Shown here piece after piece: positions 45,184 to 51,507 of a stretch of 58,615 bases of DNA; positions within the stretch are counted from its first letter, which is position 1; each line of letters begins with the position of its first letter. Location: the IMG/VR virus record IMGVR_UViG_3300024255_000031, positions 1 to 58,615 of that record. One strand, given 5' to 3'. Below the pieces are notes generated by a model. The model did not search any database and was not told the origin of the DNA. It saw only the letters and a program-made list of their open reading frames with translations. The position numbers and the translations under genes are program-made. This stretch comes from a virus.

Positions 45184-46319
45184 TTACTTGCCTCTATAAT
45201 CTGTGTTGTTGAATACCCTTTAACTGTCGGTACTAAATGTACATCTGCTAAATCGTGTCCAACAACCGTTTCTACTGTATAGTCACCGCCTTTTACAATT
45301 AGATGCGGCCTTAATTCTTTAATTAATTCGTACGGTGTATCTTCGTCAAATACAACTACTTCGTCTACCCACGGTAATATTTCTAATTGACTAATGCGTT
45401 TCATTTGATCGTTAATAGGGCGTGTTTCGCCTTTGAGACGTTTAACGCTTGCATCTGAATTGACACCTACAATTAGTTTTTTACCGAGTGTTTTTGCTTC
45501 TGCTAAGAGCTCAAAATGACCCTTGTGTAGTATATCAAACACTCCGTTAGTAAACACTACACGATCTTCTAAGTCGCTTATAGCAAGCTTATATGTGCCT
45601 ACATGTGTAACAGCTTCCGTAGAACCCTTAATAGCAAGTTCGATACAATGTTTATAATTATAACCTTTTGTAAGTCCATATACAAATGCTGCTAAAAAAC
45701 AGTCTCCAGCGCCTGTAACATCGTTTACTTCTACAGCGTCAACTGGTATATCATATACTACATTTTCTATATTAGCAACTACATTAGCGCCAGCATTAGT
45801 TGTAATGATATTATCTTGCCAGTTAGTAAATCCAAAGTCTCCAAACTCTTTGTGGTTGGGTTTTACAAGCCAAGCACCTTTGTAGTGATTTGCATGTTCT
45901 TTAGGATCTACAATTACTTTACACCCAAACATGTTTAGATGTTTGATAATTTCAACACTTTCGTCCAGTGTGCCTTTATTATAGTCACTTAGAATAACAT
46001 AATCATACTCGTCAAAATCTTGTGATAAAATATATGTAAGAAACGCATTACCATCTGCAATATAATCATCATCAATGCGTGTAACATAATGCCCGTCACA
46101 TATTACTCTAGTCTTTACACTAGCTTTATCAAAGAAGTCAATAAGTTTAACATCTACATCTAAACTTTTAAGATTTTCGTATACAAGTCCGGCACCGCCG
46201 AGTGTTTCAACTTCACGTTTGTATGTAATTACCGGAACAGGAGCCTCAGGACTTATCCGAGTGCTCGTACCGTAAATATATTTGTCGATTATTATGTCGC
46301 CGAGAACTAATACTTTCAT
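45180..46319 (-). CDS. hldE: Bifunctional heptose kinase / heptose 1-phosphate adenylyltransferase (HldE/RfaE-like)
   Basis: A 379-residue two-domain enzyme, compact beside E. coli HldE (477). Residues 1-245 are a PfkB/ribokinase domain: GDIIIDKYIYG, then RISPEAPVPV and TLGGAGLVYEN (typical HldE substrate loops), KPNHKEF, and the anion hole with catalytic Asp in DVTGAGDCF (G203-D206). Residues 254-379 are a nucleotidyltransferase: FTNGVFDILHKGHFELL with H265-x-x-H268, then VGVNSDASVKRLKG and IVKGGDY. It phosphorylates D,D-heptose 7-phosphate at C1 and later adds AMP. The kinase domain is shortened mainly between the substrate loop and the KPN segment. A sigma70-like promoter lies just upstream. 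The identification is strong. Confidence 0.93.
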   Translation of the reverse strand: MKVLVLGDIIIDKYIYGTSTRISPEAPVPVITYKREVETLGGAGLVYENLKSLDVDVKLIDFFDKASVKTRVICDGHYVTRIDDDYIADGNAFLTYILSQDFDEYDYVILSDYNKGTLDESVEIIKHLNMFGCKVIVDPKEHANHYKGAWLVKPNHKEFGDFGFTNWQDNIITTNAGANVVANIENVVYDIPVDAVEVNDVTGAGDCFLAAFVYGLTKGYNYKHCIELAIKGSTEAVTHVGTYKLAISDLEDRVVFTNGVFDILHKGHFELLAEAKTLGKKLIVGVNSDASVKRLKGETRPINDQMKRISQLEILPWVDEVVVFDEDTPYELIKELRPHLIVKGGDYTVETVVGHDLADVHLVPTVKGYSTTQIIEASK

Positions 46320-46325
46320 CTTTAT

Positions 46326-46354
46326 ATGATACTACATTAATTGTAATTAGTCAA
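46326..46354 (-). promoter_or_regulatory. Possible sigma70-type promoter before hldE
   Basis: On the minus strand, TTGACT (46354-46349), a 17-base spacer and TATCAT (46331-46326) lie just before the hldE ATG (46319). The -35 overlaps the NUDIX stop codon. The resulting leader would be only a few bases, and no clear ribosome binding site is visible, so this is tentative. Confidence 0.4.
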
Positions 46355-46778
46355 GTAAATTAATCACCTCAATAACTGTTTTAAGTTTGGTAATATTACT
46401 TTTTCTATTGAGGGTGTTTTGTAAGCCTTGATGTAAGGGCTTAGGCCATTTACCGAAAGATACCCAGGCAAAACCGTTATGTTCGTCGTTGAGCTGAGGA
46501 GTGAAAGTTTCATCTACAACGCATAGATAAGTATGGAATTGAAATTTACTATCATTACTGATAAATGTTTCAAGTGGAATAGTTTTCTTTATATCAATGT
46601 GTCCAACTTCTTCGTTAATTTCTCTGCGTAATCCTTCCCAAGGAGTTTCGCAGTCTTCATTAGTGCCACCTACTAATCCCCAAACGTTATTACGTTTGCC
46701 ATTAGCACGATGTAGAAATAAAAACATTTTAGATTTTAGCGAGTAAACTAACGCACCGCTACAGATAATATCTTTCAT
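46347..46778 (-). CDS. NUDIX hydrolase
   Basis: A 143-residue NUDIX protein. The Nudix box is complete at about residues 38-60: G-T-N-E-D-C-E, seven residues, then R-E-I-N-E-E-V-G. Preceding NVWGLVGG and the N-terminal strand SGALVYSLKSKMFLFLHR are typical of the fold. It cleaves a nucleoside diphosphate linked to another group; the substrate cannot be read from the motif. Lying between gp15 and hldE on one strand, it could act on ADP-sugars or nucleotides made by the module, or be a housekeeping phage NUDIX. It starts 13 bases after the gp15 stop with a poor ribosome binding site. Confidence 0.88.
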   Translation of the reverse strand: MKDIICSGALVYSLKSKMFLFLHRANGKRNNVWGLVGGTNEDCETPWEGLRREINEEVGHIDIKKTIPLETFISNDSKFQFHTYLCVVDETFTPQLNDEHNGFAWVSFGKWPKPLHQGLQNTLNRKSNITKLKTVIEVINLLD

Positions 46779-46791
46779 ACTAATAATTATC

Positions 46792-48225
46792 TTAGTATGC
46801 TATACGCCATGTTCCATTTGGATATTCTCCTTCATAAGAAAGTATCCAGTAATCGCCTGTCCATTTATATTGAGTTTGTGTGTTTATATTAGTAACAAAC
46901 ATCTCATTAGGTTGGTTACTTGCGTCAAATACAATATGCCAGTTTAATCCGTCCCATTCAATAATATCATTTTCGCTAGCAATAAAATTGCTGTTATCGG
47001 AATTTTTCCAGGCTTCTGCGCCCTCAGTGTTATCTGCATCACCGATATTACCTAATAATAATAGTCGAGTGTTGCTTGAAGAATCTTGTGTAGTTCTTGG
47101 ATCGAATCTTGTAGGATCTATAATAAAATCTACATATGTTGCATCACCACTTGGGCCTGTAATTACGCTATCAGCTGGCAATGTTTCTGGGTCTGGAGAA
47201 TTTAGTATTAATCTCGTTTCGTCTGTTGTATCTATACTATCAATAACAAATACAATTTCTAAATCATTTGCTCGTTGCAATCGTAATTGTGTAATGCCCG
47301 GTTCAAATAATTCAGGCTGCGCAATAAACCAACCAGTCCATTTGTCTTTACCAACGACACCATTTTTAACTAATCTAGCTATACCGTCAACGACTTCTAG
47401 ATCATAATCTTGATAACTAGTAACAATTAATGCACTTTCATTAGTAAGTGATGCATCTGGTTGACTATTAACTTTCTCAGTTTCGTTGTTGACTTTAATT
47501 TTTTGTTGTACTAAACTCTGTGCATATGCATCTTCGTCAATATTAACTTCTAATCCATTGTCGGCAAACATTGCTGTGATAATCTTTGTAATTACACCTA
47601 GTTTTTTAACTTTAGCAGGAGGACTAATAAAGATTGGAGTATTTAGAGTTAATGACGCAACATCAATTTCACTTTCAGTGCCAGTAGGTATACTTCTACT
47701 ACTAAAATTAATATTTTCGATATTTACTACACTTAGACTTGTCCAATCGATATAGTTGTCTGTAGTTTGTATTTCTAAACTAGGATTAAACAACATAAAA
47801 ATTTGTTCAAGTATTTGTAGCTTTTGATCTGTATTAGTTGTCCAAATATCTATGTTAACAGTTAGTTTATACGGTGTAGGCATTATACGTTCTACAGTAT
47901 AATTTTTGCCTGCCTTATTTAAATACTCGTTACCGTCTGCATCGTATGCACGCTCTCTTATATTCATTTTATTAACATAACTTGAATCTGATAAACGGGC
48001 AGTATCCATTTCTAAACCAGTAATATAAATAGCCATTCTCGGAGCACTTGGTATTTTATTTTCCGAGTTGTCTCTTAAAATACTACCAACTTGTCTAGTT
48101 AAATCACCGTAAGTTACCGGAACTTGTACGAGACTTCCTTTACCGTCTTTGTAACTAAATTGTCCAAACAGTCTTACTATTTGTGTAAGATACCTGCGTA
48201 TTTGTCCGTCATAAAAATGTTGCAT
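46792..48225 (-). CDS. 15: Tail sheath stabiliser / tail completion protein gp15
   Basis: A 477-residue protein homologous in its first 210 residues to T4 gp15 (272 residues), which forms a ring at the top of the tail and joins it to the neck. The start MQHFYDGQIRRYLTQIVRLF corresponds to the F-Y-x-x-x-x-R-R-Y start of T4 gp15; VQVPVTYGDLTRQV and PTPYKLTVNIDIWTTNTDQKLQILEQIFMLF match its conserved core. The C-terminal extension (about 260-477) contains W-x-G-x-N-W-H-I-V-F-D and QYKWTGDYWILSYEGEYP, an extra module I recall from marine T4-like phages. Its ATG overlaps the gp14 stop (TAATG). It is unusual that gp14 and gp15 run opposite to gp13. Confidence 0.88.
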   Translation of the reverse strand: MQHFYDGQIRRYLTQIVRLFGQFSYKDGKGSLVQVPVTYGDLTRQVGSILRDNSENKIPSAPRMAIYITGLEMDTARLSDSSYVNKMNIRERAYDADGNEYLNKAGKNYTVERIMPTPYKLTVNIDIWTTNTDQKLQILEQIFMLFNPSLEIQTTDNYIDWTSLSVVNIENINFSSRSIPTGTESEIDVASLTLNTPIFISPPAKVKKLGVITKIITAMFADNGLEVNIDEDAYAQSLVQQKIKVNNETEKVNSQPDASLTNESALIVTSYQDYDLEVVDGIARLVKNGVVGKDKWTGWFIAQPELFEPGITQLRLQRANDLEIVFVIDSIDTTDETRLILNSPDPETLPADSVITGPSGDATYVDFIIDPTRFDPRTTQDSSSNTRLLLLGNIGDADNTEGAEAWKNSDNSNFIASENDIIEWDGLNWHIVFDASNQPNEMFVTNINTQTQYKWTGDYWILSYEGEYPNGTWRIAY

Positions 48226-49352
48226 TAGTTGTCCGCCTTGGGTCTAAGTGCTTTTGATAATGCCTGTTTTTCTGCAACTTGTTCGTCGCCAATAATATTA
48301 GTATTAGTATTATTAATAAAGTTTCCACGCTGTGTGTTTGTATCATCGTCACCGTAAACGAATGCACGTTTTACATCATAAACTTTATTCCATTTATTAT
48401 TTTTAAATTGAAATAGCCTGTTCGGTAAAAAATCTGTTCTTAAGAAATAATCATTAGTTTCTGGAGCACCTGGAAATTGTACACCAAAACCAAATGTGTC
48501 ACCGTTAGGCGTAAATGAATCGCCTATAATATAACCTTGATATCCAACCCGATCGGGAGGAGCCATTGCTGATAAACCGTCAGTGTCTTTGCTTGCTGTT
48601 AATTCTACGATTCCGTCTTCGTCAGTAGTTAACGAAAAGTAATGAGATACATCATACCCACTTTTCTGTACTTCTGTAGTAGCTTCTGAAATTACAGCAT
48701 TATTAAGCTGCATCTCTCTTTCGTAAGTAGATAAAATATCTCTTAGAGTGTCTCCGCCCGGATCTTCTTCGCTTGCAGGCAAGTCTAAAATTTCTTTGTA
48801 TTCTTGACCGTCGTATATTTGTTTTAGTTTTAAACGATATAAATGTGGATACCATGTGTGACTAAATCCTTCAGCAGCACGATTAATATCTTCAACAACA
48901 TAAAATCTTTTTAAAGCAACTGATGCATCATTCTCTGCATATTCGTCAATAAGATGAGGCAACTCAAATACATCGCCAGGCATTATTTTCCTGCCAATGG
49001 TCTTTACGCTACTACGAATGTGTATGGTCATAAACAATGTATCATTACTTAAGAACAATCCAAATTGACTTAAATCAAAATCTTGATCTTGTACATTATA
49101 AATGCCCCTCATTCTGTAAATATCAGGGTCGTATGTTCTGTCTCTATTTTCAAGAAACATTACATCTTGTATTTGAGTATGATCTTTTACTGTTGTGCCG
49201 TCGTCTGTGCCTATGTATTTGTATACATGTAGGTCAGTACCGCCAATAGTAAACATTTCTAGAATTTGTTTGTCTAGAAATTCGTAATCATTACCGCGTT
49301 CTGGTTTGTATAAGCTTAGGCGTGGAATAGCTATTCTCCTATTGTTATACAT
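48225..49352 (-). CDS. 14: Neck protein gp14
   Basis: A homologue of T4 gp14 (256 residues), one of the two neck ring proteins joining head and tail. Conserved parts are IPRLSLYKPERGNDYEFLDKQI, TDLHVYKYIG, then QDVMFLENRDRTYDPDIYRMRG and HTWYPHLYRLKLK. A C-terminal extension includes RLFQFKNNKWNKVYDV. The start is in doubt. The only ATG (49352) lies inside the minus-strand late promoter, so a transcript starting about 6 bases after the motif would not contain it. Within that transcript, AGGAG (49340-49336) is 7 bases before an ATT codon (49328-49326) in frame. I give the ATG as the formal start. gp15 follows with a one-base overlap. Confidence 0.85.
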   Translation of the reverse strand: MYNNRRIAIPRLSLYKPERGNDYEFLDKQILEMFTIGGTDLHVYKYIGTDDGTTVKDHTQIQDVMFLENRDRTYDPDIYRMRGIYNVQDQDFDLSQFGLFLSNDTLFMTIHIRSSVKTIGRKIMPGDVFELPHLIDEYAENDASVALKRFYVVEDINRAAEGFSHTWYPHLYRLKLKQIYDGQEYKEILDLPASEEDPGGDTLRDILSTYEREMQLNNAVISEATTEVQKSGYDVSHYFSLTTDEDGIVELTASKDTDGLSAMAPPDRVGYQGYIIGDSFTPNGDTFGFGVQFPGAPETNDYFLRTDFLPNRLFQFKNNKWNKVYDVKRAFVYGDDDTNTQRGNFINNTNTNIIGDEQVAEKQALSKALRPKADN

Positions 49353-49359
49353 ATTTATC
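49352..49359 (-). promoter_or_regulatory. T4-type late promoter for gp14-gp15 (minus strand)
   Basis: GATAAATA on the minus strand; its last A is the A of the only gp14 ATG. It is the mirror image of the plus-strand promoter for gp13: TATTTATCG (49352-49360), TTCA, CGATAAATA (49365-49373). Confidence 0.7.
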
Positions 49360-49365
49360 GTTCAC

Positions 49366-49373
49366 GATAAATA
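49366..49373 (+). promoter_or_regulatory. T4-type late promoter for gp13
   Basis: CGATAAATACTATT lies 16 bases before the gp13 ATG, with GGAG at 49379-49382. It forms one half of a divergent promoter pair. Confidence 0.8.
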
Positions 49374-49389
49374 CTATTGGAGAACTTCT

Positions 49390-50142
49390 ATGGCAATTAC
49401 ACAAAAACAAGAAATATTTGATTACGTTACTGCATTTTTAGGCGGAGGCATGGTGGATGTTGAATTAGATCCAATACATTACGAAACAGCCCTTGCAAAA
49501 GCTCTTTCAAAATTTAGACAACGTTCAGATAACTCGGTTGAAGAGTCGTATGTGTTTTTAGAAACAAGTGAAGATCAAAATGAATATACTCTTCCAAAAG
49601 AGGTTATAGAAGTTCGTAAAATATTCCGTAGAAGCATTGGGTCGCGCACAGGCGGCGGCGATGGCGGAACGATGTTCGAACCGTTTAATATGGCATACAC
49701 AAATACATACTTGTTATCGGGTAGTAATATGGGCGGACTTGCAACGTATGATATGTTTAGTCAATATCAAGAACTAGTAGGCAGAATGTTTGGTTCATTT
49801 ATTGAATTTAAATGGAATAGTGCTACTAAAAAAATAACACTACTACAGCGTCCAAGAACAAACGAAAATCTTTTGCTAATGTGTTACAATTATAGACCCG
49901 ACGAACAACTACTTGTTGACTATCAAGCACAGCAGTGGATTAAAGATTATACCCTTGCAAGTTGCAAATATATGCTAGGCGAAGCACGTAGTAAGTTTGC
50001 TACAATTGCTGGACCACAAGGCGGATCTACTCTCAACGGTAACGATCTTAAAAACGAAGCAATGCAAGAAATGGAAAAACTTGAACAAGATGTTATTCAA
50101 CAAGTTGCAGGCGGAGTAGGTTACGGATTTACTATTGGCTAA
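49390..50142 (+). CDS. 13: Neck protein gp13
   Basis: A 250-residue homologue of T4 gp13 (309 residues), the neck protein that with gp14 closes the filled head and accepts the tail. The start MAITQKQEIFDYVTAFLGGG is chosen over an upstream in-frame codon because GGAG and the late promoter lie directly before it. Conserved stretches include ETALAKALSKFRQRS, YTLPKEVIEVRKIFRR, MFGSFIEFKWNSATKKI and YRPDEQLLVDYQAQQWIKDY followed by T-L-A-x-C-K-x-M-L-G-x-A-R. It runs divergently from gp14, whereas in T4 both lie in one rightward cluster. A stable hairpin follows its stop. Confidence 0.92.
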   Translation: MAITQKQEIFDYVTAFLGGGMVDVELDPIHYETALAKALSKFRQRSDNSVEESYVFLETSEDQNEYTLPKEVIEVRKIFRRSIGSRTGGGDGGTMFEPFNMAYTNTYLLSGSNMGGLATYDMFSQYQELVGRMFGSFIEFKWNSATKKITLLQRPRTNENLLLMCYNYRPDEQLLVDYQAQQWIKDYTLASCKYMLGEARSKFATIAGPQGGSTLNGNDLKNEAMQEMEKLEQDVIQQVAGGVGYGFTIG

Positions 50143-50146
50143 CTCA

Positions 50147-50183
50147 TTGAAATCATTGAAGAAAAATAATCCAATGATTTCAA
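50147..50183 (+). terminator. Strong inverted repeat after gp13
   Basis: TTGAAATCATTG (50147-50158) and CAATGATTTCAA (50172-50183) are perfect 12-base complements with a 13-base loop, starting 5 bases after the gp13 stop. No long T run follows, so it may be an mRNA 3'-end stabiliser rather than an efficient intrinsic terminator. Confidence 0.55.
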
Positions 50184-50219
50184 AGACTTAAAAAACACCA
50201 ACGTTAGCGCCAACATTTT

Positions 50220-50243
50220 GTTATATTGTAAATACAATATAAC
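50220..50243. promoter_or_regulatory. 24-bp palindrome upstream of a small gene (operator-like)
   Basis: GTTATATTGTA, AA, TACAATATAAC: two perfect 11-base arms with a 2-base centre, directly before CGGAGG and the ATG at 50257. The tiny centre suits a dimeric DNA-binding protein better than an RNA hairpin, although a slightly shorter RNA stem is possible. Confidence 0.6.
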
Positions 50244-50256
50244 ACGGAGGTACATA

Positions 50257-50502
50257 ATGTGTAGTCCATTTGTGCGCAAAGAAGCCAATCGACTTAACTG
50301 GTTAGTCAAAGGCCAATTAATTGACAGAAGCGAATCAGATGCTACTGTTGAAAAATTATACGATTCATATTTTAAAAGACTTTGGAATAATACTGAAAGA
50401 GCAGAATATGGTGCTATAGGATTTGAAGCAGCATACAAGGCTCGAGAAGCTGAACTATTATCTGAAGAAATGACATATGTTGCTAATCTAGGATACAATT
50501 AA
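50257..50502 (+). CDS. Small uncharacterised protein, 81 aa
   Basis: An 81-residue protein starting MCSPFVRKEANRLNWLVKG, chosen because CGGAGG lies 6 bases upstream. It is charged and mostly helical (ESDATVEKLYDSYFKRLWNN, then FEAAYKAREAELLSEEM), with no membrane segment. The opposite strand has a 119-residue reading frame with no ribosome binding site, judged a shadow. It lies between gp13 and the kinase-like gene, apart from the late structural units. The palindrome in front suggests its own control. Function unknown; the small size, charge and individual regulation would suit an accessory or host-directed protein, but nothing specific supports that. Confidence 0.75.
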   Translation: MCSPFVRKEANRLNWLVKGQLIDRSESDATVEKLYDSYFKRLWNNTERAEYGAIGFEAAYKAREAELLSEEMTYVANLGYN

Positions 50503-50504
50503 GG

Positions 50505-50532
50505 TTGACAAATATATATTTTCTGTTATAAT
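50505..50532 (+). promoter_or_regulatory. Sigma70-type promoter for the dNMP-kinase-like gene
   Basis: TTGACA (50505-50510), a 16-base spacer and TATAAT (50527-50532): both hexamers match the bacterial consensus exactly. AGGAG (50544-50548) and the ATG (50555) follow. This is not a late promoter, so the gene is probably transcribed early by the host polymerase. Confidence 0.85.
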
Positions 50533-50554
50533 TGTATAATTATAGGAGAACAAT

Positions 50555-51079
50555 ATGAAACTAAAACTACTAGTCATTGGACACGGCAGACACGGTAAAG
50601 ATACGGTGTGTGAAATTCTCCGTGATAAGTATGGTTATAGTTTTGAAAGCAGCAGCAAGTTCTGTAGTAAATTGTTTATCTATAATGATCTAAAAGACAA
50701 GTACAGATACATCGACGAAGAACAGTGCTATGCTGATAGACATAACCATCGTCAAGAATGGTATGAAGCTATTTGTGATTACAATGTACCTGATGCTGGC
50801 ACACTTGGTAGAGAAATATTCAAAGCACATGATATCTACTGCGGCTTACGTAACAAGCGTGAATTTAATGCAATGAAGAATACTGGAGTTTTTGATAAAG
50901 CTATTTGGGTAGATCGTAGTGATCATCTTCCTCCTGAAAGCAAAAACTCTATGAGCTTAGAGCAATGGATGGCAGATTATACTATTGACAACAACGGAAC
51001 ACTCGAAGAATTGGAATTTAACTTAGCTCAACTTATTGAACACATTGATCCTTACAGTGCATCAGAAGTCGGGGATTAA
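50555..51079 (+). CDS. Deoxynucleoside monophosphate kinase-like P-loop protein
   Basis: A 174-residue P-loop kinase. The Walker A motif is GHGRHGKDT (G9-T17), of the G-x-x-x-x-G-K-D-T form found in T4 gp1 dNMP kinase (241 residues) and related proteins. YADRHNHRQEWYEAICDYN and TLGREIFKAHDIYCGLRNKREF fit the substrate-binding and lid regions of such kinases; VFDKAIWVDRSD is the usual strand before the C-terminal helix. It would phosphorylate dNMPs for phage DNA synthesis. It has its own consensus sigma70 promoter, apart from the late genes around it. Its stop overlaps the end of the convergent HNH gene by 18 bases. The exact substrate is unproven. Confidence 0.82.
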   Translation: MKLKLLVIGHGRHGKDTVCEILRDKYGYSFESSSKFCSKLFIYNDLKDKYRYIDEEQCYADRHNHRQEWYEAICDYNVPDAGTLGREIFKAHDIYCGLRNKREFNAMKNTGVFDKAIWVDRSDHLPPESKNSMSLEQWMADYTIDNNGTLEELEFNLAQLIEHIDPYSASEVGD

Positions 51080-51397
51080 GTCTCCCTGTTTCCACTTCAC
51101 ACCACTTTTTTGAATTATTCGTTGACAGTTAGCACATATAGTTTTTAAATTACTGAAACGACAGTTGTCTAAATTACCGTCAACATGAAACACATTAAAC
51201 TGTTCAGAATGATTTGACTTATAGCCACATTTCTCACAAGTGTCTTTTTTCTCATAACCTTTTTGTTTCCATTTAGGAATACCGTGACCGATACCGTTAC
51301 GTGAACAACGCTCACATAGCTTTCGATAATATATTTTGCCGTTTTTTTTATAATTTATAGCAGCTGGACGGTGGCCGCACTTGCATAATGGTCTCAT
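51062..51397 (-). CDS. HNH homing-type endonuclease
   Basis: A 111-residue HNH protein. Residues 5-35 hold Cys pairs (CKCGHRP, CERC); a second zinc ribbon is C-E-K-C-G-Y-K-S-N, and the catalytic ββα segment is FNVFHVDGNLDNCRFSNLKTICANCQR. It is preceded on the minus strand by an AGGTGAGG ribosome binding site. It sits on the opposite strand between the kinase-like gene and gp18, overlapping the kinase end by 18 bases. This is how free-standing homing endonucleases settle in T4-like genomes. It may cut cognate DNA in related phages and spread by repair; no intron is visible. Confidence 0.88.
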   Translation of the reverse strand: MRPLCKCGHRPAAINYKKNGKIYYRKLCERCSRNGIGHGIPKWKQKGYEKKDTCEKCGYKSNHSEQFNVFHVDGNLDNCRFSNLKTICANCQRIIQKSGVKWKQGDLIPDF

Positions 51398-51464
51398 ACT
51401 GTATTTACCTCACCTTTCCGGCCCCTTTTTCAGAGGTATTACTGCTATGATTTTTAGAGTAGAT

Positions 51465-51472
51465 GCTAAATA
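51465..51472 (+). promoter_or_regulatory. Likely late promoter for gp18 (GCTAAATA)
   Basis: GCTAAATAC lies 35 bases before the gp18 ATG. It departs from GATAAATAC at one base but is in the expected place and no better match is near. Confidence 0.55.
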
Positions 51473-51507
51473 CAAGTAATACAAATACATCCAACAGGGA
51501 GATAAAC

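Noticed and set aside
40088-46319. Sugar module as a DNA hypermodification system
   Set aside because: No hydroxymethyl-pyrimidine synthase, DNA glucosyltransferase-like or other base-modifying gene is nearby; GT9 plus heptose enzymes fit glycan or protein transfer better.
46880-47407. 175-codon plus-strand reading frame antisense to gp15
   Set aside because: No ribosome binding site, low-complexity protein, and gp15 homology on the other strand explains the region.
49306-49389. Upstream in-frame ATG for gp13
   Set aside because: It lies inside the gp14 coding start and upstream of the gp13 late promoter. GGAG and the conserved N-terminus support the ATG at 49390.
50139-50498. 119-codon minus-strand frame opposite the 81-residue gene
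   Set aside because: No ribosome binding site, and the plus-strand gene has CGGAGG and a palindrome correctly placed before its start.
51463-51507. Upstream in-frame ATG for gp18
   Set aside because: It falls in the late promoter, has no ribosome binding site, and would add 15 residues before the typical sheath start MALVSPGVQV.
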